NCBI GenBank assembly: GCA_030141605.1
Contig: JAQGDQ010000729.1
Coordinates: 1 to 64,000 of the forward strand
DNA: 64,000 nt
Direction: 5' to 3'
Origin: Tubiluchus corallicola
Lineage: Eukaryota; Priapulida; Priapulimorpha; Priapulimorphida; Tubiluchidae
In this document: positions 1 to 25,062 of the stretch, one piece after another
Position numbering within the stretch: the first letter of the stretch is position 1
How the letters are laid out: each line of letters starts with the position of its first letter
Position numbers and translations under genes: made by a program
The notes under the pieces: model-generated
Told to the model about the DNA's origin: nothing
What the model saw: the letters and a program-made list of their open reading frames with translations, nothing else
Database searches by the model: none

Positions 1-76
1 TCCCATCTATGTACCCGTCTATAATCTGTTTTATTTAGAACGATAGACCATCTTCACAACATTGTCTTTTTGACAG

Positions 77-12786
<12,710 letters not shown>

Positions 12787-13296
12787 TGAACTAGTTTTTT
12801 ATGCAGCTTATCGTCTGTAAGCCACTGCTTATTTAACGTAGTTGGGTGTGGCAGAACCGAAATCTAGCTGTCAATGATAACGTTCTCTATAGCGTATAGT
12901 ACTGACTTTACACGAAGGCAACTCAGGTAGAAACCAGCCGCTAACCAATTAACTTCGTTTACCACTAGGCGGCTCTTGCGCAGTGGCAGCCAAATTAGTG
13001 GGGGTGGTGCAAAATTAAAAAAATTTTTAGCCATTGTTTTTAATACTTTGTAAAACGAAAAAAAATACACAGAATTCTAATGTTACCATTGTAATTTTAA
13101 ATAAACAAACAAATTTGTACATAAAGTTGATAAAACCCTAAATCAAAAATATTATTTTCTTACGAATAGCCTAAATTGTCGTAGTTGAAGAATATGCCGA
13201 TACAACGGATAAACGGCTTTTAAACACGTGACAACTGACAACACGTACTGCAGTAAGCGACAGTACTCTTTCTACCTAAAGTACAGCGTCTTATCT
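12787..13296. other. Intergenic: 3' flank of PAN gene
   Basis: Apart from the AATAAA at 13100 I see no gene, repeat array or recognisable element here. Confidence 0.5.
13100..13105 (+). promoter_or_regulatory. Candidate polyadenylation signal of the PAN gene
   Basis: AATAAA about 315 bp after the stop at 12786. It supports exon 12 being terminal, but the hexamer is common in AT-rich DNA. Confidence 0.3.
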
Positions 13297-15017
13297 CAGA
13301 CATGTGCGCATGGCCGCATGCGCACAGCAGCTAAACACACCACTGTGCTGGGCTGTAAAGCAAACAGTACTTCTCTCACGTGCTCCGGTTCCACACAAGT
13401 AAAAAAAGAACTAAAGGAAAAAGACTCATTATATTTTATATTATCGATAATATCGAGTGAAAATAGGGGTGCTGCAGTACCACAGTCAATAGTCAATAGT
13501 CATTTATTTCACCATGCACATTTACAGGTTACATATACAATATCAGTGAAAGGGCCTACAATGGATATAATACAAATAAGAAATACTGCACAGGAAAAGC
13601 CTCAAGCACTATTTACTTATACACGAAGGTAAATGTGTTGCGGGCAATCAAAAAGCAGGGCTTGTTAGATTGTCCCACACAGTGATAGAGAAAAAAAAAG
13701 TAATGGAGATAATCTGAAAATTTAAAGTGAATCGTGATAAAAAAAACGTTTAGTGCTTAAAATGGAATGATGTAATGAATGAAGCTCATATATGAGATGA
13801 TATAAAAGATAGAAAGACTATTATTTTTTAATAGTATGTAAAATTAAAATAACTTGATTAAGTTAACACCACTGTTTTGCAACTACTGTGAGGATGGATA
13901 CAGATAGAAATTTTGATTACTCACTGATACTTACTTAAAATTTGATTTTTTAGCATTATTTTAAATCTAGTAATAGATCTGCTATTTTTTGCGGATTGAC
14001 AAATCTCATTCCAGACTTTTGGTCCTTGATATATTATAAAATGTTTAGCTATGTTGGTTCTACAGTACCTACACACGAGCTTCCACTTCTCTTGTGGCAG
14101 CTGAGAACACCTCTGACGTGTTGCATCATGTACCGGGGGTGAGAGAGATGTTGCAGCTTTTTAAGTAACGAGCACGAATCTATCCTCTTGAATATTCTGG
14201 TTGCCTAACGCAGCGTGAAGCTAATTTGTTTGACACCAGGCACAGTGGGGCTAACCTGTTCGGAAGTTGATTAGCCCGATACATATTTTCGCAAGATGGC
14301 GAACAATAGGGATAACATACAGATTCATCCTGCATGGCCTTCATGTAAATTCCATATAAGCACAATATGGCAGAAATATTTCAGCCATATTTGACTGCAT
14401 TTATATCCTAGTCAATGAGTTAAACACTCCCAGAAGTGTTGCAGATGAAGCCACTTTGTATGCCAATCCATTTACTAGGTAGAAGTGGTGTTGCTTAACT
14501 TGTGCAACTAATCAAAAATAACTGGATAACACTCAATACATGCAATTCAAACATCGGCAAACATTTGCAGCTAAGCGTTCTCACAACATTCTCTAATTGT
14601 TATTTCAAGATCACGAAGGGCGTTTAAAGGTCTTCAGTCTCGTGTAATTTCAGCCTACTTATAAAAAATTACTGGATATCAGATCTGTCAAGTCTCAAAC
14701 TTTCAGTCAAGGGAGCCTTAGCTATCAATTCAGTCGCAAGTCGGACATCTTGCCTTGAATGTCTCACGGCTCGTGAGTGGTTTGACAAAGGATTTTACCT
14801 TGTTCAGTGACGGCTCGCGTATAGGTACTGTGGAACTGCAGCATACCCTATTTTCACTCGATATTATCGATAATATTAAAAATAATAAGTATTTTTTCTT
14901 TAGTTCTTTCTTTATACTTTGTACGGAACCAGAGCACTTGAGAGTAGTACTGTTTGCTTCACAGCCCAGCACGGCGCGCTCCAGCAATGCGGTGTGTGGC
15001 TGTTGTGCGCATGCGTA
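13297..15017. mobile_element. About 1.7-kb region with long inverted ends (family G)
   Basis: The left arm (13297-13490, from GCGCATGGCCGCATGCGCAC to the TATCGATAATATCGAGTGAA block) is repeated in inverted orientation at about 14800-15017. Both arms have similar short open frames, explained by the DNA match. The interior (13491-14799) has no recognised gene. It could be a foldback-type transposon or two independent copies facing each other. A further copy begins at 63925. Confidence 0.5.
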
Positions 15018-15593
15018 AATTTGCTGGGAATGAAACAAATGTTCACAAACCTTAATGAAAACGTACGCATAATAAATTCTCAAGTATTTAATTGTTATTA
15101 AGCTTATTAAATGTTGATCATAATATTTGGTGTATGCAGGTAAAATCATTGTTTTTCTACAGTGTGTGATGAATGTACAGTTGCAATTCATTAATGTTTT
15201 GTTGATGTTGTACATGCTAATTTAATTCTTAAAATAAACTTGTGTTTTTATGTGACTGGAAAGGCTAGTTTGAAGTGAATTGCTAAAATTTTAATGTTGT
15301 TATTCTCATGTAAATAAAATTGATAAAACGTTAAAAATAATTAAAATTTATATCGCTAATTATAATTTATGATTAGCTAATCGTGTAATTATTGCACTTG
15401 TTAATTGAAATGTTCAGCTAGTTTACCCAGCTCGAAGTTTTGCAGGCAGAAACTGCAACAAATAAGCAATGTACTATGCAGAAATACTGCCATTTGGTAC
15501 AAATGCTGCACAGTGGCGTCATCTGTATGTAGAAAAGCTAAACTAAAGTCTAAAATGTAGCTTACTTGGTATTAACTATACATCAACTAGGTA

Positions 15594-16307
15594 CAGCAAG
15601 TCCTCGTTTAACGACGCTAAATGTGTTCCAGCAAAACGCATTATTAAACGAAACGTCATTAAATAGAACCACAACTTCCATAAAAACTAACGTGAAAAGT
15701 AAACTAATGTTCAGAGGCAAGCGTCAGTCCTGCTCAATTCATATAATTAAAGATTTTATGTGTTCATATTTCAAATGATTAATTTCTGTTTGCTTGAAAC
15801 TACCTATTTTTCTTACTGCTACTTAGGTACTGGCCTCTCTTTCCTTAACCTTGAAGCTAACCGCAGTTAAACACTGCATTAAGACAATTTTTGTCTGGAT
15901 ACTTGTTGCGATAGCAACAGGTTGTAGACAAAATTCCTTTGCACAAAGATTTAGCTGCACGCAGGTGCTTAATATAGAGTATATAGATGAGTATAAATTG
16001 CAAATAGATCTCACTTGATACAATCAGGCTACAGTAGCATTAAAGTTTAGCAGTCATTCCGGAAGCAAAAACATAAATAATAGTACTCTTTTGCATTACT
16101 ATAGTGAACTTTTAGAACAGAATAATGCAAAACATACTGTTGTAATGTTTCAAATTAGATAAAAAAGTTAAAACAAAAATAGCCTTGACCAAAGTAAAAA
16201 AATGTCGTTTAAACGAAACATACGTCATTAAACGAAAAAAAGTGTCAAATAGACAGCGTCGTTAAAACGAAAGATCACTAAAATGGGGAGTCGTTAAGCC
16301 GTCTTTG
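15594..16307. mobile_element. Tigger/pogo-like MITE (family E), copy 1
   Basis: Bounded by TA on both sides (15592-15593 and 16308-16309). The left end CAGCAAGTCCTCGTTTAACG pairs with an inverted right end containing CGGCTTAACGACTCCCC. The interior repeats the ACGAAACGTCATTAAA motif. TA duplication and these ends fit the Tc1/mariner superfamily. Non-coding. Confidence 0.6.
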
Positions 16308-16430
16308 TACAAGGAGTTTACATAGAACACAAGTGGAACTGGTTACGTACAATTGAATTTGCATAAATTTTCATTACTTCATTTCTGCCTTGTCTTCATA
16401 AACACACAGAAGTCACAAGAACAAGTAACA
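16155..16430 (+). repeat. Direct repeat downstream of AARS2 (partner at 20210)
   Basis: Similar at roughly 85-90 percent by eye to 20210-20460. The match includes the right end of the family E element plus about 115 bp of otherwise unique sequence beginning TTTACATAGAACACAAGTGG. The two copies bracket the large AARS2 exon. Confidence 0.7.
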
Positions 16431-16699
16431 ATAATAATCTTGACGTGATATGTCAAAAGCTGGAGTTTGTTCGAGGATAAATGATGTCTGCCATTTAGTG
16501 CACGTTTACACATGACCATCGTTACGGCTGAAAAATCCACTTGTTAGCGCAAAATAAGCTAGAATGAAAAGATTCTTTAAAAATGGGACAAAAAGCAAAA
16601 TTAGAAGTACTAAAGCTTGCACAATGTGACAATTGTTTTTGTCATAAGAAATTGTTTCTGTCATATAATAGTTAAACAAGCTTAAGATAGAGTTAGCAT

Positions 16700-19600
16700 T
16701 TAGCCAACAAAATGTTTTCTAGCAAATTGTACAGCCGCATTCATGCCTCTTTCAACTTCGTCTATTCTTCTTGTTTCAAAACAGTAAAGCATAGTTTCAT
16801 CCACGGTCTGTCCAGTGTCCGTGCTTGTCCAAGCCTGCGTCCTAATCGCCAGGCCTTCGGCCATTGACTCCAGCCACTTTCTAGCGCCAACTTCTGAGTT
16901 CACAAAATGCTCAGGCACGGCACACGCACCAAAAACCACCTTACCAATTTCGTTATAACCGTAAGCGAGTAGAGGCTTTTCTCTCCACGTGTTTGTAAGA
17001 TCATTCAATACAACTTTGTTCATATTACAAGACAGTTTATGTATTACATACGGGTCTACAGTACTTTCTATCACAGCCGCCATTTCTTCTATTGCGAACG
17101 CTAATATTTCGTTCCAGTACTGGCGTTCTATTGACTTTAATCCGCGCTTAAGGTCACCAGCTTTTTGTAACAGAAAAGGAATCTTACATGCCGGCAGAAG
17201 TAACCGATTTATTTCTCTGTTAATGGTTTGTAATGTGTTTGCACAGTTAACAAAATTACTAGTATTCATAATGGCTGCACAATTGTCTATATCTGCTTCT
17301 AGCTTGTGTAAGTTCTGCAATGTTTCCTTGGCATGTTTGCCAGTAACTGCTATAATTCGTTTAACGCCCTTAGCTTCGGTGCGCATGCGGACGATAGTGA
17401 CCCGACCCAAATGAGATGTGTTTGACACGTGCGTTCCACAGCACAATTCAGCAGAGCAATCAGATTCGGCATCAATTTCACTTGGGGTCTCACCAATAGA
17501 CACAACAGTCACATCTGTGGGGTAATTCTGTCTAGGTAAAGTCACAAGATTTGGTATCTGCAATGCTGCTGACAGATTTACTTGATTGCGATAAACTGGA
17601 AGACCGTCCGAAATCAGCCGATTAACTAATAAGTCTGTCTGTTCTACATGTTCGACGGAGAGATTATTCTCAGAGACGACGTCCAAGCGAATTTTATCTT
17701 CGGAAATCTGTGAACCTTCCTGCGTAATCCTGCCACCTAGCACCCTTTTCAGGCCATACAGCAGTAGATGTGCAGCCGTGTGATTTTTCATGTGATTCAG
17801 TCTAACGGCCTCGTTAATGCTCAGCGACGCCTTATCATGAACACAAGTTTCACCTGAAAGAACTGTTCCTTTGTGAAACACGTAACCGCCATCAATTTCT
17901 ACGGCATCGACGCTGAACGAAAACGAATCCGATTTTATCACACCGATATCGTTCGCCTGTCCGCCAGATTCTGAATAAAAATTTGTACGATCACAAATGA
18001 GAGCGCATTCACTTCCTGTTCTCACAGAATCTACTAAACAATCGTCCGCCACGATCGCCATTATTTCACTGGTGATTGTTGGAAAGTTATATGTGCCACA
18101 ATCACAAGTATAATCATATTTATGGTCGTCGATGGTGCTTGGAATATTCATATTCCTCATTTGATTAATAAGCCTTTCTCGTGTACTAGGGACATTTTCT
18201 GACCGCTCTAAGAGGTTCTCAAACTCATTCATGTTAACACTCAAACCGTGACACCGAGCAAAGTACATGATCATCTCTTTTGAAAGCCCAAAATCGTGGT
18301 TCAGCTCAAAGGCGTGGTGCCCAGAGAGCTCAAAGCTGCTTCTAGCATTGAGTTTACTTGCAATTTTTGCAAATTGCTTCTGACCTTTATCAAACACGTC
18401 AGAAAACTTACTCTCTTCCTCGTTTATCACGTCTTTTATCAGATCCGATTGAGCAGTAATTTCCGGGAAAGCGTCTCCTAGACTCTGCTCAACTACCGGA
18501 AAAAGGCTAGCCAAGAACCCCCGATTACCTCCGAAATACAGCATAGATATCATGAATGCACGACGCATGATTTTGCGAAGCATTCCGGGAGCACCACCGC
18601 CATGATAGGGGCGAACGCCATCGCTTATTGCCACGACAGCCATCCGCGCATGATCCGCCAGTGTTCTATAAGCAGTATCAATCCCAGTAGTATCGGCATT
18701 ACCAAACCGTCCCATGTAAGGAGGGCATTTTGAGCCTTCCTGAATGGCAGAGAAGAGAGGCGTAAACAAATCAGAGTCATAATTTGACGATTTACCTAAC
18801 AAGATGGCGGCTAGTCTCTCTAGCCCCATTCCCGTGTCAACATGCTGCCGAGGCAGACGTTTCAGACTGCCCTCACACTGCCTTTCATGAGTCATAAAAA
18901 CCAAATTCCAAAGTTCAATCACGTTCGGATCATCTTTGTTAATTCTGTTTATTACATTTTCATTGGTGTGATTGTAATGAATCTCAGTGCACGGACCACA
19001 CGGTCCTACATTTCCCATCTCCCAAAAGTTATCCGCCACTCCAAATGGGAGAATCCGGTCTTTTGGCACGCCTAATTCTAACCAGATGTGCTTGCATTCC
19101 ACGTCTTCTTCCAGTTGCTGTTTAGCGTCTCCGGCAAAGTAAGTGATGTACAGTCTGTCACGCGGAATACCGTATACATTTGTCAACAGGTTCCAAGCCA
19201 TGGCACATGCCTCTTTCTTGAAGTAATCACCGAAGGACCAGTTGCCTAGCATTTCAAAAAAGGTGTGATGGTATGTGTCATGGCCGACATGATCCAGATC
19301 ATTGTGCTTACCTAGTGGTAAAGAAAACATTTTAAATATTGCATAAAAACTTGACTTGTTAACACACTTACTTGCAGTTTTTTAAAGTTAAAATCAAACT
19401 AAAAGTTAAAACGCATGACATTTTGACCTCACTCTGATGTTTTTCACTGCTCTAATAATGTTCAACCTGCACAAATGTACTTAGACGAAATTATATCAAA
19501 TTTATTGCAAGCTCGATAGATCAGAGCTGCAACCAGAAATATTATGAAAGTTAGATCAACAGTTCTGTTTTGTAATGCTCTCCTACTTGACAAAGCCATC

Positions 19601-20828
19601 TTATAAACTACAGTAAGTCATTGCTCAACTACTCCCCATTTAGCGAAGCTTCGTTTTAACAACGCACTTTGTTGGAACCCATTAGCGTCATTAAGTGAGG
19701 ACTTACTGTGTTCAGTTTAACCAGTTTAGACGTTTGTTTCGACGAGTATCAGATCTGATATTAGTGACTAAATCTACATGTTCCACGATCCACCAGTTAT
19801 TCTCGTTAGTGATGGATGACTCGGAAGTTTTGTAATTCAATTATAATCTTGTTCTTGTAATTTGTTGTAATTCTCTAATTGTAGTTGTTATTACGGTAAG
19901 CTGCTAGCTGAATTGATGAAAAGAACAAATGATAAAAACAGCAACCGCTATGACGTCATACTGATAATGACGTTTATGACTATAAAAAGATAGTGACGGC
20001 ATTCTTTAAGAAAGAAAACAAAATTTATACTGAATTTTCATCAATTTCCTTTTCTTCTTTTTTCTTGCAATTTTTTCCATTCTTCCTTCTTCCTTTCTGT
20101 CTTTTTCCTCTCTTTCACTGCCTTTCTTTTTCTCTTCCCTTTTCTTACACTTTCTGTCCATCTCTGTCTCTCTCTCCCCCTCTCTCTTTAACTTACTGAA
20201 TTTAAGATAAAATAGCTTTCACCAAATTAAAAAAAATGTTGTTTAACCAAAAAATGCGTCGTTAAATGAAAAAAGGTGTCAAATGGTCAGCATTGTTAAA
20301 ACGAAACGTCACTAAATTGGGAGTCGAGTGTCTGTACATGGAATTTACATAGAACACAAGTGGAACTGGTGATGTACAATTGAACTTGCATAAATTTTTA
20401 TCACTTTTATTTCTGTCCTGTCTTTCGTAAACACACAGAAGTCACAGAACAAGCAGTGTTCAACTACTCTCACCTCCAGTTCTGATGCATTTCTGGCTGT
20501 TACACACACGCTTATAGTTAAAGTGACCATCCATCTCAGTCGTTCCTTGGAAGATGCTCTTAAACTGGTTCATGCCTGCATTGACGAAAGTGAGACTAGG
20601 ATCATCATGGGGTACTACGGAAGCTGATGGGACGAAGACATGTTTGCACTCGCTGACGAAGTAATCGATAAACGTGCGACGTACGCTTTGTGAGGTCCAC
20701 TGATTTGACTGACACCGGATTAAGCGATTGGCATAAACTGTACGCTTTGATACCAGTATGAGAAGAAGCTTCCATAGATTGCGTTTTGTGCATGTAGATG
20801 TCAGCACCGGTGCCATCATTTCTTTCAC
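16700..20828 (-). CDS. AARS2: Alanyl-tRNA synthetase, mitochondrial
   Basis: Two exons on the minus strand, 20474-20828 and 16700-19311, joined in phase 1 across a 1162-bp GT-AG intron; about 988 residues, close to animal mitochondrial AlaRS. It charges mitochondrial tRNA-Ala. Exon 1 begins with a basic stretch fitting a mitochondrial targeting peptide, then the class II core ([23 protein letters not shown] completed across the intron by KHNDLD). Exon 2 has [26 protein letters not shown], the editing-domain zinc site HTAAH and CCGTH, and SESGGQ. The editing site residues look intact. Three in-frame Met codons (residues 1, 4, 5) compete as start; the first was taken. A 2.6-kb exon is unusual beside the small exons of its neighbours. 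Tail-to-tail with the PAN gene. Confidence 0.93.
19611..19708. mobile_element. 98-bp Tigger-like mini-element (family E)
   Basis: Nearly all terminal repeat: begins CAGTAAGTCATTGCTCAAC and ends with the inverse of CAGTAAGTCCTCACTTAATG. Intron of AARS2. Confidence 0.55.
20033..20195 (+). repeat. Polypyrimidine tract
   Basis: About 160 bp of almost pure C and T on the + strand (purine in the AARS2 transcript), within the AARS2 intron. Confidence 0.9.
20210..20460 (+). repeat. Direct repeat in AARS2 intron (partner at 16155)
   Basis: Second copy of the 16155-16430 segment. It ends about 14 bp from the exon 1 donor of AARS2 (donor GT at 20472-20473). Confidence 0.7.
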
Positions 20829-20957
20829 AGTGCTTGATTGCTAGCACCAAGCTGCTCAGTGCTAATGAAAACCAAAATGAAATAAATTGAAGACATAATC
20901 AGCTAAAATGAATCAGTAAACGAAGAATTAAGTTAACTAAGAACCATTAGATATAAA

Positions 20958-21740
20958 CAGTGTGGGAGTAACACATTACAAATGTAGTCAGTTCCAAAAT
21001 TGTAGAACTGGAACTGAAATAATTTTTTAGAAATAACTGTAAAGGTTTCTTTTTTGTTGTAAGTTCTAATGGAAACATTTGTTTAGAAACAAACCAAAAA
21101 GTATATTACTTACACATCGTATCAACAGGGGCGTATCAAGACTTTACGATGCCCTAGCCTAACAGTTATGTCATCTCTATTGTGCACCTATGGTTGCTTA
21201 TGTAATGAGCAGATTAAGTAATTGCTTGTGGTGTATTAACCTAGTTTCTACGTAGTTATTACTAATTACATGTATTTGCAATGCACTTATATTTAAGCAG
21301 GCTGTGCAACTGCTTGTTGTGCAGTACCTTGCTCCTGTTCGTTATGTGGCACTTATATAAAAGCTGCTCTCAGTAATTGCCTGTGGTGTGCTACAAAATG
21401 GGCCTTTTGCATGAATATGAACGTATACGCATCTTCCGAGGAGATTAAGAATTTTTTCTAAAATGTGACGCCCTCAAACTTTGGCGCTCTAGGCTATAGC
21501 CAAGTTAGCCTATTAGTTAATGCGCCCCTGCGTATAAATATTGTATTCTACCCATCATACTTCGCTTTCAGTACGGTACAGTCAGCTGTTATACAGAAGT
21601 TTCTGCCATGCAAGTTAGCAGCACGTCTTCATTCTAGCGTGAAGCTTGCTGGTCTCATGCCCACAGCAGATATGATAACTTCATGTAACAGCTATTTTTA
21701 ATGAACTACAACTAGTTACTTTTCTAATGGTGGAGAAGGA
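20958..21740 (+). mobile_element. hAT-like non-autonomous element (family F), left part
   Basis: Starts CAGTGTGGGAGTAACACATT, a typical hAT-type terminus. It shares several hundred bases with 49786-50200, including the stretch around GTACGGTACAGTCAGCTGTT. No right terminus is visible. It begins 130 bp upstream of the AARS2 start codon, so the AARS2 promoter is either very short or lies in this element. Confidence 0.55.
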
Positions 21741-22227
21741 ACTGTGAGGCTGGCTACAAAAAAAATTTCTGTCTTACATCATGAGCTCAAAAGCTATCAG
21801 CACGGAAGGACGAAATTTTTTTTTAAAACTTTGTGAATATTTAAAGCTGAGTCGTGCAATATTTAAAATCAGTTGAAATCAAAGTTGTTTACTTCCCACT
21901 GGTTAGGAGTTATGGTTTCAAATTTAGTTTCAATGCACATTTTTTCATGCTTTATTTTTTAGTTTCGCATTACCAAATCATCATATAATTATCGATTATT
22001 GTATAGTCCCTTTTTTGTATCATGAATGTGGCAACATTACTTGGATGTTAATACACCGATTTGGCAAAACATTTGATACTTATATCCTCCAATACAATGA
22101 GAATTATACAAAATAGCAACCCTGGCCGAAAGTTAGCCGTGAAAAAACATGGCCGCTTCTTGAGTTCCCGAAAGAACGATGTTATAATAATTATTGCGTT
22201 TCACGTTTCAAATTAAGAAAATACTCT
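21741..22227. other. Intergenic, no gene seen
   Basis: AT-rich sequence between the hAT-like fragment and the 42-bp array. No open frame or recognised repeat. Confidence 0.5.
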
Positions 22228-22800
22228 TTTAGTAACTTTGACTGGTTACTTTTCTGATGTTAGAGAAGGAACAGTAACTTTGACTGGTTACTTTTCTGAT
22301 GTTAGAGACGGAACAGTAACTTTGACTGGCTACTTTTCTGATGTTAGAGACAGAACAGTAACTTTGACTGGTTACTTTTCTGATGTTAGAGAAGGAACAG
22401 TAACTTTGACTGGTTACTTTTCTGATGTTAGAGAAGGAACAGTAACTTTGACTGATTACTTTTCTGATGTTAGAGACGGAACAGTAACTTTGACTGGTTA
22501 CTTTTCTGATGTTAGAGAAGGAACAGTAACTTTGACTGGTTACTTTTCTGATGTTAGAGAAGGAACAGTAACTTTGACTGGTAATTTTTCTGACGTTAGA
22601 GACGGAACAGTAACTTTGACTGGTTACTTTTCTGATGTTAGAGATGGAACAGTAACTTTGACTGGTTACTTTTCTGATGTTAGAGGAGGAACAGTAACTT
22701 TGACTGGTTACTTTTCTGATGTTAGAGACGGAACAGTAACTTTGACTGGTTACTTTTCTGATGTTAGAGACGGAACAGTAACTTTGACTGGCTACTTTAC
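22228..22800 (+). repeat. 42-bp minisatellite, about 13.5 copies
   Basis: Units of 42 bp with GTAACTTTGACTGGTTAC and TTTTCTGATGTTAGAGA. Because 42 is divisible by three, one frame stays open for 210 codons as a 14-residue repeat (TGYFSDVRDGTVTL). The unit resembles the GTAACTGTGACTAGTTAC block near the end of the hAT-like element at 50180-50250, so it is probably a transposon-derived array rather than a gene. Confidence 0.93.
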
Positions 22801-24394
22801 TTTACCTTACTTTGACTTTAAATTTAAACTCATTGGAACTTTTTGCCTCATTTTTTTGTTAAGTTGCTGATTATTTTCATTTGTGCATACCTTACTTGAC
22901 AGGTCACATAATTTTCTTCAATTTGGATAGGGTGGTTGACTTGGTGACCCTTGGTCTTTTCGCCACCCCATCTATTTTCCATCATTACTTTAGTTTTTTG
23001 CTTTTGTTTATGTTTATTTTGTAACACTTACAGACAAATAAATTACTTACATTCTGAAAAAGATTTTGGTACTGATAGAGATTAATTCTTTTCATTTTAA
23101 ACTGAAATTCAACCTTCGCTGTTTCAATTATTATAATTCATCATACTTGAACTATGTAATTTAGACCTCGATTCTCCAGAACCTCGTAAACTGACACGGC
23201 AAGAATCTCTTTAGACTCTGGGAAAATATGTGAAAACTTAGCCCTGATTGCTAGTAATAAAAATGTTCTAACAGTGCAGTTACCACGCAATGTAAAATAA
23301 AATGAAAAAGTTAAACATTCAACAGTGCCATTAAAATTAAAGGTGAATACGTACATCATGTAGGCTATACGTGAAGCGGTGGTGACCGGGAATTGCAGGA
23401 AATAAAATCTTGCCACCCACACCGACGATTTGACAAATGAATAAAAGTTTCTAAATAACAGACACTGCCATTGTTTTATGAATGTAGTAGCAGTAGTGGA
23501 TATTACTGTACGGGCAAAATTATATTTTGACTGCAATGCCTATAAATGCGATTCGTTTTTACACATTTTACTGGTCATCTGATTCAGCAATACACGACAT
23601 CAACGCATTTATTGCTGCAATTTTCCGATAGCTAATTGATTCTGCTCTTTATTCGCGACCTGTCACATTTACACAGCGAACTAGGTGTCTATAAAGGCTA
23701 CTTTCAATCCCACAAAGATGTACAAGTTGTTTATAGCTGTATATTGTTTGTGGCTTGTACCAGCGCGATTTATACCAGAGAAATAATAAAAATTACAAAG
23801 TATTTCTTGTTTCCTTTGTCCACTGTCCAGTTTACCACTTTGCTTGAAGTGTCTTCTTGACAATGAACAGCATAGTGGTACACGATGTCACAATAATGAG
23901 GTTTCTTATAGTATAAGCAGAAAGCTTTAAGTGTGATACCCGCCACTGCTGAACATGGCTGTCAAAGCCTTGATTTTAAAAAGATTGAGCAAATTATTAA
24001 TTTCTTTTAAGTTTAAAATAACGTAATTGCTAAATTTTGGCGGAAGAATCTCAAAAATTAGTTAGCTTATTAATAATCAGTTCGTACTCTGACACTGATA
24101 GTAAATGTTGTCAAAGACAGATATGACAGGTTCAATGATGTGTACTAAGGTAATTACTGTCACGAGATATAATTATAATTATGTAATCTATAATTATAGG
24201 CTGTGTTCGTTTTATTAATCTTAGGTCTTTGTCTTTAACAGTGTTATCTATAACAAAGTGTTAACCCTTCGGCTCTGAAGTTCCGCTTCAAGTTTCAAGT
24301 AGTTCTTTTCAGCAACATCTTTGCAGGTTCAGCTCATTTTTTATTTTTTTTAGCTGCTTGAAAGCAAGCCAACAATTATAAAATAAAGTAGCTA
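22801..24394. other. Intergenic, no recognised gene
   Basis: Open frames of 60-131 codons occur (for example 23141-23536 minus) but none shows domains, splice signals with partners or similarity I recognise. Confidence 0.45.
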
Positions 24395-24740
24395 ACAAAA
24401 TTATTATTAACTTGTGCACTCAATAAGCTTACATGGTTTATCATCATGTAACAAAGTCGGTGGACATTCGTATGTTTATAAGGCTTCCATCAATGTGGTT
24501 TTTAATGATAACAATATATATATCATTTTTATTCATACTCGTGGTACAATCACATCAAATAAACAAACAGATGGATAAGCAATGTATGGACAAACAAAAT
24601 TTATTGCCAACTTGCGCACTCAGTGCACGTAAATACTTTTCCCACTATCTCATGCAACCAGTTAGACATTACGCACGTTCGTAAGGCTTTCATCATTATG
24701 GCTTCTTAGTTTATGATGAGCAAACATCTTACAAATGAGC
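24395..24740. repeat. Diverged tandem duplication
   Basis: The stretch AACTTGTGCACTCAATAAGC with its following 90 bp (24411-24505) recurs as AACTTGCGCACTCAGTGCAC at 24608-24705. Weak match, non-coding. Confidence 0.4.
24600..24605 (-). promoter_or_regulatory. Candidate COG8 polyadenylation signal
   Basis: AATAAA on the minus strand about 460 bp after the COG8 stop codon. It is the nearest canonical hexamer I found. Confidence 0.3.
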
Positions 24741-25062
24741 AAACATCTTCAAAGTTGATTACATTTCTTAAATATATCAGTCAATATCACATATTAATGA
24801 AATCACCTGAAACATCTATTGTTCATCACTTGTCTCAGATTGGTCTAGCCACTATAGAGCCACCTCCGGTATCCCTAGTTCTCATTTTCGGTCGTCCAAC
24901 AAAAGGGAAGCACACACTTGTATCTATTTGTTGATGCTTCAAAAACTGGAAATACATGAAGTGACTTCGTTTTCTATGCGAGTATGTGCCACCGTCTCAG
25001 AAGTAATTACATTGATGTCGTTCTGTGAATGCTCCTTTGATTCAAATTGAATTATAATATTT

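Noticed and set aside
13228-13632. 134-codon plus-strand frame and its partner at 14730-15215
   Set aside because: The similar peptides follow from inverted copies of repeat family G; no known protein pattern.
16989-17414. Plus-strand open frames across AARS2
   Set aside because: Shadows of the AARS2 coding frame on the opposite strand.
22238-22870. 210-codon open frame with 14-residue repeats as a secreted or structural protein
   Set aside because: The frame is a by-product of a 42-bp tandem unit, with no start context, signal peptide or splice partners; kept as an array and only flagged for testing.
23141-23536. 131-codon minus-strand open frame
   Set aside because: No recognisable domain, no similarity within the window, and codon content like random AT-rich DNA.
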